A stretch of 64,000 bases of DNA from M3007 sp033764075 (GCA_033764075.1 JANRJH010000020.1:62001-126000); one strand, 5' to 3'. Counted from the stretch's first letter, positions 13,570 through 22,897 are shown. The notes: generated by a model from the sequence alone, not told the origin. Numbers and translations are program-made.

Positions 13570-16029
13570 ATGAGAATTTCCTTGAATTGGCTCCGGGAAC
13601 TGACCGGTATACATAAATTGCCCCACGAGATCGCCGACATACTGACTTCGCTTGGATTGGAGGTGGAAGGAATGGAGGAAATGAAAGCCGGGGCGGTGGA
13701 CCTGAACAAAGTGATGACGGGTGTGGTGCTGACTTGCCAGCCCATACCCGACACAGATCACCTGTCGGCCACCACGGTAGATGTCGGCGACGGTGTCGCG
13801 CGCTCCATCGTGTGCGGAGCGCCCAACGTGGCCGCAGGCCAAAAAGTGCTTGTGGCCCTGCCCGGCGCGCAGGTTTTCAGCAAAGACGGCGCATTGTTCA
13901 CCATCGGCGAGCGCAAGGTGCGCGGTATCCCTTCCCAGGGTATGATCTGCGCCGAGGATGAACTCGGCATCGGGCACGACCATTCGGGCATCATGGTGCT
14001 CCCGGACGATACGCCCCTGGGTATGTCCGCCGACCGATACCTGAACCTGCCTTCCGACACAATCATCGAAATCGGCCTGACGCCCAACCGGGCCGACGCC
14101 ACCCACCACCTCGGCGTAGCGCGCGACCTCATGGCCTGGGTGCGCACCCACGAAAACCCCGATGCGCGGCTCCAACTGCCCCAAACCGGCGACCTGAACC
14201 TGCCTGCCGCACCCGTCGCAGGCGCGGTTACGGCAGTGCAGGTGGAAAATGAAACGGCCTGCCTCCGGTACGCCGGCCTGTCCATCACCGGCCTGACGGT
14301 CACCGAAAGCCCCGAATGGCTCCAGCGCCGCCTGCTGGCGCTCGGCCAACGCCCGATCAACAATGTGGTGGACGTGACCAACTTCGTGCGCCTGGAAATG
14401 GGGCAACCTTTGCATGCCTTCGACCTTGAGCGCATCGGCGGTGCAACCATACGCGTAAAAACCCTGCCGGAAGGCACTCTTTTCACGACCCTCGACGACA
14501 CGGAGCGCAAGCTCTCGTCCGAAGACCTTATGATTTGCGACGGCGACAGCCGCCCGCTGTGCATGGCCGGCGTCTTTGGCGGGGCCGGAAGCGGCGTGAC
14601 CACCGAAACCACGGCTGTTTTTATCGAAAGCGCCGTTTTTCACCCACGGTGGATTCGGCGCTCCATGTTACGCCACAACCTGCGCACCGATGCGGCCTGG
14701 ACGTTTGAAAAAGGCGTGGACCCCGCAGCTACCCTGCGCGCCCTGGAACGCGCGGCCGGCCTGATCCTGGCGTTGGCCGGCGGCGCCGTTGCCTCGCCGG
14801 TTTTCGACCACTACCCGGCGCCGGAAAAAACGCAGCAGATTCCCTTGTCGTTCGATTACGTGCGCAACCTCATCGGCGAGCACCTGAGCGCCGACACCAT
14901 CCTGGGTATCCTGCGCGCCCTGGAACTGCAGGTAGAAAATGCAACCGAGTCCGGCTGCACCGTGGTTGCGCCGGCCAATAAGCCCGACGTAACGCGTCCT
15001 GCCGACCTGGTGGAGGAAATCCTGCGCGTGTACGGGCTCGACCGCGTGCCCATGCCCACGCGCGGCCGCAGCAGCATGGAAGTGGCGGAGCGCCCCAGCC
15101 CGGAGAGCCTGCGTCGTGCGGCAGCCGATTTGCTGGCCAACGCCGGGTTTTTTGAGTGCATGAACCTCTCGCTCAACAATGCCGACTGGTATGCCGGCCC
15201 GGACGCCCTATTCCCCCTGCCCGAAAACTTGCTGGTGCGGGTGCACAACACCGCCAACCAGGGGCTCGACTGCATGCGGCCAACCCTGCTCTTCGGCGGT
15301 CTGGAAACCATCCGCCACAACCAGAACCGGCAAAACCCCGACCTGCGCCTGTTTGAGTTCGGCCGCACGTTCAGGCGTTCCGAAACCGGGTTCGACGAAA
15401 ACGAGCGGCTGGCCATATGGATCACCGGCGCCCACCAGGCGGAAAGCTGGCAACCGTCGGCCAAAACAAGCGCAGACTTTTTTACCCTGAAAGCCAGCGT
15501 GCAAAACCTGCTCGCGCGGCTGGGCCTGAGCGGGTTCCAGGAAACGCCCTTCGACGAATCTCCGTTCCGGTATGCCCTGCGGTACCACCGTGGGCAACAG
15601 TCGCTGGTGGACATGGGCGCCGTGCACCTGTCTGTTTTGAAAAAAATGGACATCCGGCAACCCGTTTTTTATGCCGACCTCGACTTTGGAGCCCTCGTGC
15701 AGGCCGTGCGGAAAAACCAGACGAAGTTCCAGCCGCTCAGCCCTTTCCCGGTTGTACAACGCGACCTGGCGCTGGTGCTCGACAAGCAGGTCAATTTTGC
15801 AGACATCCGCCAGCTCGCCGGCAAGACCCTGAAAACCGGGTTGACGGAGGTGCAGCTGTTTGATGTTTTTGAGGACGACGACAAACTCGGCGCGGGAAAA
15901 AAATCGTACGCCGTGCGCTTCACCTTTGAAGACAAAGAAAAAACACTCCAAAGCAAAGACATAGACGCCGCGATGCAACAGTTGCAAACGGCATTTCAAA
16001 ACAAGCTTCAGGCACAGGTGCGCCAGTGA
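13570..16029 (+). CDS. pheT: Phenylalanine--tRNA ligase beta subunit
   Basis: An 819-residue protein, the normal length. It pairs with PheS to charge tRNA-Phe. The ATG at 13570 gives the family start MRISLNWLREL; upstream codons in frame lie in the promoter. In order: the N-terminal domain, the tRNA-binding OB fold (about 40-155, with CGAPNVAAGQKV), the B3/B4 editing region, the B5 domain, the class II-like core, and the C-terminal FDX-ACB anticodon-binding domain (last about 95 residues, FPVVQRDLALVLD to DIDAAMQQL). pheS is not adjacent, as is common in Bacteroidota. It has its own promoter. Confidence 0.97.
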   Translation: MRISLNWLRELTGIHKLPHEIADILTSLGLEVEGMEEMKAGAVDLNKVMTGVVLTCQPIPDTDHLSATTVDVGDGVARSIVCGAPNVAAGQKVLVALPGAQVFSKDGALFTIGERKVRGIPSQGMICAEDELGIGHDHSGIMVLPDDTPLGMSADRYLNLPSDTIIEIGLTPNRADATHHLGVARDLMAWVRTHENPDARLQLPQTGDLNLPAAPVAGAVTAVQVENETACLRYAGLSITGLTVTESPEWLQRRLLALGQRPINNVVDVTNFVRLEMGQPLHAFDLERIGGATIRVKTLPEGTLFTTLDDTERKLSSEDLMICDGDSRPLCMAGVFGGAGSGVTTETTAVFIESAVFHPRWIRRSMLRHNLRTDAAWTFEKGVDPAATLRALERAAGLILALAGGAVASPVFDHYPAPEKTQQIPLSFDYVRNLIGEHLSADTILGILRALELQVENATESGCTVVAPANKPDVTRPADLVEEILRVYGLDRVPMPTRGRSSMEVAERPSPESLRRAAADLLANAGFFECMNLSLNNADWYAGPDALFPLPENLLVRVHNTANQGLDCMRPTLLFGGLETIRHNQNRQNPDLRLFEFGRTFRRSETGFDENERLAIWITGAHQAESWQPSAKTSADFFTLKASVQNLLARLGLSGFQETPFDESPFRYALRYHRGQQSLVDMGAVHLSVLKKMDIRQPVFYADLDFGALVQAVRKNQTKFQPLSPFPVVQRDLALVLDKQVNFADIRQLAGKTLKTGLTEVQLFDVFEDDDKLGAGKKSYAVRFTFEDKEKTLQSKDIDAAMQQLQTAFQNKLQAQVRQ

Positions 16030-16104
16030 TGCACGCGCGATTTGCGCGGCATTTTTGGGGAACGCACACCCACATTTTTTATCACATCAATTAAACCGGT
16101 ACAC

Positions 16105-17787
16105 ATGGAAACCGTCATATTTTTGATCGCCGGACTGGTCGTAGGAGCCGTAGCTGCGTATTTCATCGCGTCGGCTACCGCCAAAAAAACAGGCCAAAAG
16201 TCCGCCGAAGAATTTAACCAACAAGCCGACCGCATCCTGGCCGAAGCCCGTGAAAGCGCCAAACGCATCGAGTCGGAAGCGCGTGAGCAGGCCGATAAGG
16301 TAGTCGCCCGGGCAGAAGGAGAAAACGAACGCATCAAGCAACAAAAAATCCAGGAAGCGAAGGAGCGATACGCCCAGATGCGCAGCCAGTTCGACGCCGA
16401 AAAGGCGGAACACAAACTGCAACTGAAGGAGATGGAGGTCGAAATCGTGGCCAGGGAAAAAGACCTTAAGCTCCAGGAAGAAACCTTCCTCAACCAACAG
16501 AAGGAGTTTGAGACGCGTAAAAACGAGATGGAAGGTCGCGAAAACGAAATCGCGGTCTTGCGCGAAAACCTGGACAAGCAGCTTAAGATCGTTCAGAAGA
16601 AACGCGAGGAACTGGACGCCGCCAACGAGGAGCGCATCAAAGCCCTGGAAAAAATCGCCCAGCTCAGCCAGCAGGAGGCCAAAGACCAGCTGCTGGAGGC
16701 CGTGCGCGCCAAAAGTGAAAGCGAGGTGATGAGCATCGTCAAAGAAGCGGTCAGCCAGGCCAAGCTCAACGCCAACAAAGAGGCTAAAAAGATCGTCATT
16801 GCTACCATCCAGCGCATGGCCGCCGAGTTTACCATCGAAAATACCGTATCGGTGTTCAACCTGGAGAACGATGACATGAAAGGCCAGATCATCGGCCGCG
16901 AAGGCCGCAACATCCGCGCCCTGGAAGCAGCCACCGGAGTAGAGCTCATCGTGGACGACACCCCGGAAGCCATCGTGATTTCCTCCTTCGACCCCATACG
17001 GCGCGAGGTGGCCCGCCTCTCGCTCCAGCGCCTGGTGGCCGACGGCCGCATACACCCCCAGCGCATTGAGGAGGTGGTGGCCAAGGTGACCAAACAACTG
17101 GAGGAGCAGATTATGGAGATCGGCGAGCGCACGGTCATTGAGCTGGGCATCCATGGCCTGCACAATGCCCTGGTGCGTATGGTGGGCCGCATGCGTTTCC
17201 GCTCCTCCTACGGGCAAAACCTGCTCAAGCACTCCGTCGAAACCGCCGACCTGTGCGCCCTCATGGCCGCCGAGCTTGGCCTCAACCCCAAGCAGATCAA
17301 AATGGCCAAACGCGCCGGCCTGCTGCACGACATCGGCAAGGTGGCCGAAGAGGAAACCGAACTCTCGCACGCGCTCGTGGGCATGAAACTCTGCGAACAG
17401 TACAACGAACACCCCGTGGTGATCAACGCCGTGGGCGCCCACCACGACGAGATCGAGATGAACAACATCATCTCGCCCATCGTGCAGGCCTGCGACGCCA
17501 TCTCCGGCGCCCGCCCCGGCGCCCGACGCGAGATCCTGGAAAACTACCTCAAGCGCATCGGCGAACTGGAAGAGCTGGCCATGAGTTACGAAGGGGTGTC
17601 GAAAGCCTTTGCCATGCAGGCCGGCCGAGAACTGCGCGTGATCGTGGAGTCCGAAAAAGTCAGCGACCAGTACGCCGATGACCTGTCGTTCATGATCTCC
17701 CAGAAAATCCAGGAAGAAATGCAGTACCCCGGTCAGATCCGGGTGACCGTGATCCGCGAAAAGCGGGCGGTGGCGTTCGCGCGGTAA
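16105..17787 (+). CDS. rny: Ribonuclease Y
   Basis: A 560-residue membrane-anchored endoribonuclease that initiates mRNA decay. The ATG at 16105 is chosen because it is followed at once by the single N-terminal membrane segment (VIFLIAGLVVGAVAAYFIA). Then come a long charged coiled coil (about 30-190), a KH RNA-binding domain with the IGREGRNIRALE motif (about 250-300) and an HD phosphohydrolase domain with LLHDIGK near residue 410. The C-terminus (PGQIRVTVIREKRAVAFAR) matches the conserved family end. It lies 75 bases after pheT in the same direction. Confidence 0.97.
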   Translation: METVIFLIAGLVVGAVAAYFIASATAKKTGQKSAEEFNQQADRILAEARESAKRIESEAREQADKVVARAEGENERIKQQKIQEAKERYAQMRSQFDAEKAEHKLQLKEMEVEIVAREKDLKLQEETFLNQQKEFETRKNEMEGRENEIAVLRENLDKQLKIVQKKREELDAANEERIKALEKIAQLSQQEAKDQLLEAVRAKSESEVMSIVKEAVSQAKLNANKEAKKIVIATIQRMAAEFTIENTVSVFNLENDDMKGQIIGREGRNIRALEAATGVELIVDDTPEAIVISSFDPIRREVARLSLQRLVADGRIHPQRIEEVVAKVTKQLEEQIMEIGERTVIELGIHGLHNALVRMVGRMRFRSSYGQNLLKHSVETADLCALMAAELGLNPKQIKMAKRAGLLHDIGKVAEEETELSHALVGMKLCEQYNEHPVVINAVGAHHDEIEMNNIISPIVQACDAISGARPGARREILENYLKRIGELEELAMSYEGVSKAFAMQAGRELRVIVESEKVSDQYADDLSFMISQKIQEEMQYPGQIRVTVIREKRAVAFAR

Positions 17788-17812
17788 GCGTCCCGTTCGG
17801 AGAAGGATGGCA

Positions 17813-17920
17813 CGCGGATACCACGGATCGCTTCGCGAACGCGGATCAACACGGATTTTTTACTGCAAAATAAAAAAATCTGTTCAATCCGCGTTCGCGA
17901 AGCGATCCGTGGTATCCGCG
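17813..17920. repeat. Long inverted repeat with 34-bp perfect arms between rny and smpB
   Basis: The arm at 17813-17846 is the exact reverse complement of 17887-17920 (34 of 34 bases). The 40-base centre is itself partly complementary, so the whole can fold into one long hairpin. The arms contain CCACGGAT and CGGATC words of a kind common in dispersed intergenic repeats of Bacteroidota (general impression). It lies 26 bases after the rny stop and could end transcription, but lacks a T-tract. Confidence 0.9.
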
Positions 17921-17971
17921 TACCATTCCTCGCAAGCGGGAAAAAATAAGGCGTTTAACCCCGATTTCCCC

Positions 17972-17979
17972 TATCTTTG
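17972..17979 (+). promoter_or_regulatory. -7 element for smpB
   Basis: TATCTTTG is a perfect TAnnTTTG ending 15 bases before the smpB ATG, which implies a very short leader. No good -33 TTG is seen. Confidence 0.5.
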
Positions 17980-17994
17980 CAGGCTATTTTCCCC

Positions 17995-18462
17995 ATGTCG
18001 CTCGCACCCAAACAAAAAATCGAGATCACCAGCCGCCGCGCCCGCTTCGAATACCACTTCGTTCAGGAGTACGATGCCGGTATTTTGCTGACCGGCACGG
18101 AAATAAAGAGCATTCGGAAAGGGAACGCTAACCTGAACGATGCCTATTGCCTGTTCGAGAACGGCGAATTGTGGGTGAAAAGCTTGTACATCGCCGCCTA
18201 TGAGCTGGGTACAGACAATAACCACGAGCCGCGGCGCGACCGGAAACTGTTGCTGCGCAAAACGGAGTTGCGCAAACTCGAGCGGCGGGTGAAGGAAAAA
18301 GGGTTCACCATCGTGCCTTTCAAGTTGTTTGTCAACGAAAGGGGGCTGGCCAAGTTGTCCATCGCCCTCGCCACCGGGAAAAAAGCTTTCGACAAACGCG
18401 AAACCATCAAAGACCGGGAAAACAAGCGCGACCTGGATCGACTGCGCAAAGAGCGGGAGTAA
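17995..18462 (+). CDS. smpB: SsrA-binding protein SmpB
   Basis: A 155-residue basic protein of usual length that binds tmRNA and carries it to stalled ribosomes. Conserved segments are visible: FEYHFVQEYDAGILLTGTEIKSIR, the GELWV strand, and the lysine-rich C-terminal tail KKAFDKRETIKDRE, which enters the empty mRNA channel. The ATG at 17995 is preferred to an earlier in-frame codon inside the promoter. tmRNA itself was not recognised in the window. Confidence 0.96.
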   Translation: MSLAPKQKIEITSRRARFEYHFVQEYDAGILLTGTEIKSIRKGNANLNDAYCLFENGELWVKSLYIAAYELGTDNNHEPRRDRKLLLRKTELRKLERRVKEKGFTIVPFKLFVNERGLAKLSIALATGKKAFDKRETIKDRENKRDLDRLRKERE

Positions 18463-18512
18463 GAAAAAAAGGCTGAAAATGCCGATCTTGCGCCCTCTGA
18501 TCTGAAATACTT

Positions 18513-19178
18513 ATGAGCCTGCCGCTTGCGCGTTTTTTCTCGGCCATTGGTCACCCTTTGCTGTTGATGACCTACACCCTGCTGTTTCTGCTGTGCATAA
18601 ACCCTTATGCCTTTGGGGTCAACGGCCCCGGCGACCGGCGGGCGCTGCTCCTCGTTTTGTCCGTTTTCGCCTCCTCCTGCCTGCTTCCCGGCTTCGGCAT
18701 TGCGCTGATGCGCCCGCTCGGGTTGCTCAAAAACCTGGAGATGCCTGCCCAGCAGGAACGCATAGGCCCCTACATCATCGGCGGCATGTTTTACCTGTGG
18801 CTGTTTATTAATTTGCGCTCCGGTGGCGAAACGCCCGGGCTGTTCAATGGACTGGTGCTGGGCTCCACCCTCACGCTTTTTGTCTGTTTTTTTGCCAATA
18901 TTTTTACCAAAATCAGTGTGCACGCCGCCGGCGTAGGTGGCATGGTGGCCATGGTGATCCTGACCATTGTTTACTGGGGCGACCGCACCTTCGATATCGG
19001 CGCCTTTGGCGGTACCCTCTCCATCAACTTGCTGGTTATGCTGGCTTTGGCTGTTGTGCTCGCCGGGCTTGTCGGCTCCTCGCGCCTGGCCATGGGCGCA
19101 CACACACCTGAACAACTGTACCGGGGTTTTGCCGCCGGTTTTGCGTGTGCATTTTTGGGGGTCTGGTGGGCAGGGTAG
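18513..19178 (+). CDS. PAP2-like integral membrane protein
   Basis: A 221-residue protein with about six hydrophobic segments. The C-terminal part contains KISVHAAGVGG and SSRLAMGAHTPEQLYRGF, which resemble degenerate versions of the second and third phosphatase motifs of PAP2 lipid phosphatases (the third is SRxxxGxHxxxD in active members). The first motif KxxxxxxRP is not clear, so activity is uncertain. Proteins of this type are annotated in Bacteroidota as PAP2-family or hypothetical membrane proteins. It starts 50 bases after smpB; its end abuts a repeat-rich region. Confidence 0.7.
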   Translation: MSLPLARFFSAIGHPLLLMTYTLLFLLCINPYAFGVNGPGDRRALLLVLSVFASSCLLPGFGIALMRPLGLLKNLEMPAQQERIGPYIIGGMFYLWLFINLRSGGETPGLFNGLVLGSTLTLFVCFFANIFTKISVHAAGVGGMVAMVILTIVYWGDRTFDIGAFGGTLSINLLVMLALAVVLAGLVGSSRLAMGAHTPEQLYRGFAAGFACAFLGVWWAG

Positions 19179-19243
19179 CGAATGCGGAATGCGGAATGGG
19201 GAATGCGGAATAACGTTGCGCTTGGTATTCCGGTGAGGCGGCG

Positions 19244-20051
19244 GATGCCCTCTGCGCCCCGCTGCGAATCCTTTGAGTCCTCTGCGGTTTATTTTTTGAA
19301 TGAACCACAGAGGACACAGAGGGTACACTGAGGCACACGGAGACGATGTCCTCTGCGCCCCGCTGCGAATCCTTTGAGTCCTCTTCGGTTTATTTTTTGA
19401 ATGAACCACAGAGGACCCAGAGGGTACACTGAGGCACACGGAGAAGATGCCCTCTGGGCCCCGCTGCGAATCCTTTGAGTCCTCTGCGGTTTATTTTTTG
19501 AATGAACCACAGAGGACACAGAGGGTACACTGAGGCACACGGAGACGATGTCCTCTGCGCCCCTCTGCGAATCCTTTGAGTCCTCTGCGGTTTATTTTTT
19601 GAATGAACCACAGAGGACCCAGAGGGTACACTGAGGCACACGGAGACGATGTCCTCTGCGCCCCGCTGCGAATCCTTTGAGTCCTCTGCGGTTTGTTTTT
19701 TGAATGAACCACAGAGGACACAGAGGGTACACTGAGGCACACGGAGACGATGCCCTCTGCGCCCCGCTGCGAATCCTTTGAGTCCTCTGCGGTTTGTTTT
19801 TTAAATGAACCACAGAGGACACAGAGGGTACACTGAGGCACACGGAGACGATGTCCTCTGCGCCCCGCTGCGAATCCTTTGAGTCCTCTGCGGTTTGTTT
19901 TTTAAATGAACCACAGAGGACCCAGAGGGTACACTGAGGCACACGGAGACGATGCCCTCTGCGCCCCTCTGCGAATCCTTTGAGTCCTCTGCGGTTTGTT
20001 TTTTAAATGAACCACAGAGGACCCAAAGGATACACAGAGGGGCGCAGAGGG
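19244..20051. repeat. Eight tandem copies of a 101-bp repeat
   Basis: Units begin at 19244, 19345, 19446, 19547, 19648, 19749, 19850 and 19951 (each at a GATG), exactly 101 bases apart and nearly identical; the last diverges near 20020-20051. Each unit contains CCTCTGCGGTT and AACCACAGAGG around an AT-rich spacer, so every copy can form a hairpin. The minus strand is open in all copies, giving peptide shadows rich in SVSSVVHSKN, but there is no start or composition typical of a gene. The 5' flank (19179-19213) has short GCGGAAT repeats. The array fills the gap between a membrane-protein gene and the HxlR gene. Confidence 0.95.
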
Positions 20052-20052
20052 G

Positions 20053-20394
20053 CTAAAGACTTTCACCCTCCTTTTCCATCAGGTATTTACCGTATTCCCT
20101 TATTTGGCTTATCAAAGGGATTACCTCCCGCCCCTTATCGGTCAGTGAATACTCCGTTCGCGGCGGTACCACCGCAAAAACTTCCCGGTGTACGTAGCCG
20201 TCGGCCTCCAATTCACGCAGGTGTTTGGTCAGCATCTTGTCGGAAATGTGCGGGATTTTCCGCAGTTCACCATACCGCATCGATTGATCTTTCAGACGCC
20301 ATAAGATGGGCATTTTCCATACGCCACCGATCTGTTCCATTACCAGCTGAACGGGGTTGTAATAGACTTTTCCTTTGTACATAAAGTCCGGCAT
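20053..20394 (-). CDS. HxlR-family transcriptional regulator
   Basis: A 113-residue winged helix-turn-helix protein of typical HxlR length. The diagnostic segments are WKMPILWRLKDQSMRYGELRK and the recognition region ISDKMLTKHLRELEADGYVHRE, with the wing RTEYSLTDKGREV. HxlR proteins often respond to aldehydes, quinones or disulfide stress and control a divergent operon, as here: the DJ-1/PfpI gene starts 122 bases away on the opposite strand. The usual N-terminal sensor cysteine is not seen near the start, so the signal is unknown. The 101-bp array ends at its stop codon. Confidence 0.92.
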   Translation of the reverse strand: MPDFMYKGKVYYNPVQLVMEQIGGVWKMPILWRLKDQSMRYGELRKIPHISDKMLTKHLRELEADGYVHREVFAVVPPRTEYSLTDKGREVIPLISQIREYGKYLMEKEGESL

Positions 20395-20458
20395 GGCGCA
20401 ACTAATTTAGAGTCAAATACTAACTTAAAAGTGTGTATCGAACTTTAGGGTTATACTA

Positions 20459-20489
20459 TTGTCAAAAGTAGGTATAGTCGGGAACTTTG
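20459..20489. promoter_or_regulatory. Overlapping divergent promoters of the HxlR gene and the DJ-1 operon
   Basis: Plus strand: TTG at 20459-20461 and GAACTTTG at 20482-20489 (one base from TAnnTTTG) are 20 bases apart, upstream of the ATG at 20517. Minus strand: CAAAAGTA at 20463-20470 is TACTTTTG read backwards, a -7 element for the HxlR gene. The overlap means a regulator bound here could affect both genes. Confidence 0.55.
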
Positions 20490-20516
20490 CGACTAAAATC
20501 AATCAATCTTAAAAAA

Positions 20517-21281
20517 ATGAGCGCAGTAACCGAGGTTCAATCGTACGTGCACTTTCACGGTGCGCCCGCCAAGGGCAAAATCCTCATGGTGGCCAGTTCC
20601 CCTGCTACATCCCAACAAACCGGCTGGCCGATCGGCTTTTGGGCCGCCGAGTTGACGCACCCCTTGCGGGTTTTTCAGGAAGCGGGTTATGAAGTGGAAT
20701 TGGTTAGTACGGAAGGGGGAGCACTGATGATGGATGGCTACTCCAACCCGACCGACGCCAGCGGCTACTCCGCCCATGATGTCATTTCGTTGGGCTACCT
20801 GCAGCAGGAGTGGTTCAACCGGATGCTCCAAAACACCAAAAAGCTCACAGAAGCAGATTCCCGCCATTACGACGCTGTTTTTCTGGTGGGTGGCCAGGGC
20901 CCGATGTACACCTTTCGGGGCAATCAGGATCTGGAGAAGCTTTTTGCTGCCTTTTACGAAAGTGGCAAGCCGAGCGCAGCTGTGTGCCACTCCACGGCCC
21001 TGCTGTTGGAGGCCCGGAAATCGGACGGCGACCTGATCGTAAAAGGCAAGACCTGGACGGGGTTCGCCGACGCCGAGGAGGATTTTGCCGACCAGGCGGT
21101 AGGGCAAAAAATCCAGCCCTATCGGATAGAAAGCGAAGCCCGCAAAATCAAAGACACAACGTTCAAGGTGGCGGCCCCTTTCTCGGCTTACGCCATTGCC
21201 GACGGCAACCTGATCACCGGGCAACAGCAGAATTCAGGCGCTGCAGCAGCCGAATTATTGGTGAAGATGCTCGGCAAGTAA
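20517..21281 (+). CDS. DJ-1/PfpI-family protein (Hsp31/glyoxalase III-like)
   Basis: A 254-residue class I glutamine-amidotransferase-like protein. The nucleophile elbow is AAVCHSTALLL with Cys157 followed by His158, and the family GGQGPMYTF segment precedes it (125-133). An acidic residue early in the chain (Glu45 in FWAAELTHP) fits the third catalytic position of Hsp31-type enzymes, which detoxify methylglyoxal or act as chaperones. The start at 20517 was chosen from the conserved N-terminus and promoter distance. It is the first gene of a four-gene run with gaps of 5-11 bases, divergent from an HxlR regulator, which suggests a stress-response role. Confidence 0.88.
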   Translation: MSAVTEVQSYVHFHGAPAKGKILMVASSPATSQQTGWPIGFWAAELTHPLRVFQEAGYEVELVSTEGGALMMDGYSNPTDASGYSAHDVISLGYLQQEWFNRMLQNTKKLTEADSRHYDAVFLVGGQGPMYTFRGNQDLEKLFAAFYESGKPSAAVCHSTALLLEARKSDGDLIVKGKTWTGFADAEEDFADQAVGQKIQPYRIESEARKIKDTTFKVAAPFSAYAIADGNLITGQQQNSGAAAAELLVKMLGK

Positions 21282-21291
21282 TCGTTTTTTT

Positions 21292-21942
21292 ATGAAAAGA
21301 GCGATCTTTTGCCTGTTGGCGATGATCTTTTCAGGAGGCACTGTCGCCCAGATTCCCGTGGAGCTGTTTGGGGGAAACGAAAAGGCGAGTTTCGACCTCA
21401 TGTTTTTCAAGTTTTTCAAAAACGAGGAAGGGCAAAACAGCCGATTGCTCTTTTTCAGCCGGGAGCGGGCGGTCGTGGATTACCAACAAACTTCCGACAG
21501 CCGCTTGCCGCAATTCGGGTTTACAGAAGCATTGTCCTACAACCACCCGGCGCTGAAGGGTTTCGCGCCGGTGGTGGTAGGGCAAATCCTGAACGCAGGC
21601 GCATTTGCCAAGACAGGAGTGCAATACGCCCGCGTTTCCCATACGCTGACGGCGTTCGGATGGTCGGTCGTCGAAATAAAAAAGCGACCCTTTGTAGACG
21701 TATTTCTGCTGTTGCGCTTTACGCCGGCATTGAACGCCCAATGGCATTTTTTCAGCCAGTTGGAATTGATCAACAACCTGCCGACGGACGAAGCCGCCCT
21801 ATACGTTTTTACGCAACGCCTTCGCGTGGGACTCAAACGGGGGGAGTGGCAATTTGGCGTGGGCGGCGATTTCTCGGCCGTGGGAAGGGGTGATTTCAGC
21901 CGTTCTCAGAATATGGGTGGCTTTTTAAGGCACGAATTTTAA
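21292..21942 (+). CDS. Small outer-membrane-like protein of unknown family
   Basis: A 216-residue protein. The signal peptide (MKRAIFCLLAMIFSGGTVAQ) is followed by amphipathic beta-strand-like segments with alternating aromatic residues and a C-terminal Phe (FLRHEF), features of small outer-membrane barrels. No family is recognised. It is second in the DJ-1 operon, 10 bases after the preceding stop and 5 bases before the bestrophin gene, so it is almost certainly co-transcribed. A role in permeability under stress is only a guess from context. Confidence 0.65.
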   Translation: MKRAIFCLLAMIFSGGTVAQIPVELFGGNEKASFDLMFFKFFKNEEGQNSRLLFFSRERAVVDYQQTSDSRLPQFGFTEALSYNHPALKGFAPVVVGQILNAGAFAKTGVQYARVSHTLTAFGWSVVEIKKRPFVDVFLLLRFTPALNAQWHFFSQLELINNLPTDEAALYVFTQRLRVGLKRGEWQFGVGGDFSAVGRGDFSRSQNMGGFLRHEF

Positions 21943-21947
21943 CAAGT

Positions 21948-22886
21948 ATGATTCTAAAAAAAGTTTTCAATCCGCTTGCTGTTGCCCGGTATATGCGCTG
22001 GGAGTTGGCTGCATCCACAATTTTGTCCGTTGGGGTGTATTTTTTGCATCACCATCGGCATTTGGAAAAAGCCAGCCTCCCATTTTCCGTTGCGGCCATT
22101 TTAGGCAGCGCGTTGGCCATTTTTTTGGCTTTTCGCAACAACAGCGCTTACAACCGCTGGTGGGAAGCCCGTACAATTTGGGGCGGCATCGTCAATTCGA
22201 GTCGTGTGCTGGCGCGCCTCATCATTACTTTTACGGATAGCCACAGCCATCAGGCCAACTATGACCAGGCCGGCAGCGAACAATTCAAACGGGAGATGGT
22301 GTATGCGCTCATTGCCTGGGTGCATGCCTTGCGGTTGCATTTGCGCACACAATATGACTGGCACACGCTGCAACCGTTTCTGTCACCGTCGGTTTACCAG
22401 GACGTTGTCGCTGCGCATAACAAACCCAACATCATACAGTTGTACATGGGCAGGCGGATATATGCCGCCATGGCAGACGGCACGTTGGGCGGGTTCGACA
22501 GCTTTCAGATGGAAGGTCAGTTGCTGGCACTCGCCAACCATCAGGGGGCTTGCGAGCGCATCAAAAACACACCACTGCTGCGGCAGTACCATTTTTTCAC
22601 CAAGTTGTTTTTATTTGTTTTTATAGCGGTTTTGCCCTTTTCGCTGATCGGCGATTTTTCCAAAATGGGCGTTCCCGTTTTGATGATACCCATCAGCGTG
22701 TTGATCTCTTTCGTATTCGGGGTCATGGGCAAGGTGGGCGAGGTGAACGAGGACCCTTTTGAAAACCGCATTACCGATGTGCCGATGACCGCCCTTTGCG
22801 TCACCATTGAACGGGACGCAAAAGAAATGCTCGGCGAAACCGATTTGCCTGAAAAAATACAGCCGGTTTCCGGATTTTTGGACTAA
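21948..22886 (+). CDS. Bestrophin-family chloride channel
   Basis: A 312-residue bacterial bestrophin (UPF0187). Characteristic segments are the N-terminal ARYMRWEL, the FRNNSAYNRWWEARTIWGGIVNSSR block (residues about 63-87) and the C-terminal FGVMGKVGEVNEDPFENRITDVPM, which carries the acidic cluster conserved in the family. Bacterial members form pentameric anion or cation channels in the inner membrane. It lies in the HxlR-controlled operon, 5 bases after the outer-membrane-like gene and 11 before the reductase. Ion selectivity cannot be read from the sequence. Confidence 0.93.
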   Translation: MILKKVFNPLAVARYMRWELAASTILSVGVYFLHHHRHLEKASLPFSVAAILGSALAIFLAFRNNSAYNRWWEARTIWGGIVNSSRVLARLIITFTDSHSHQANYDQAGSEQFKREMVYALIAWVHALRLHLRTQYDWHTLQPFLSPSVYQDVVAAHNKPNIIQLYMGRRIYAAMADGTLGGFDSFQMEGQLLALANHQGACERIKNTPLLRQYHFFTKLFLFVFIAVLPFSLIGDFSKMGVPVLMIPISVLISFVFGVMGKVGEVNEDPFENRITDVPMTALCVTIERDAKEMLGETDLPEKIQPVSGFLD

Positions 22887-22897
22887 AATTTAAAGCA

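Noticed and set aside
19289..19942. Repeated minus-strand open frames in the 101-bp array
   Set aside because: They arise because 101-bp units happen to lack stops in that frame; the peptides merely repeat and have no gene-like start or context.
19244..20051. CRISPR array
   Set aside because: Units are contiguous 101-bp repeats without variable spacers, and there are no cas genes.
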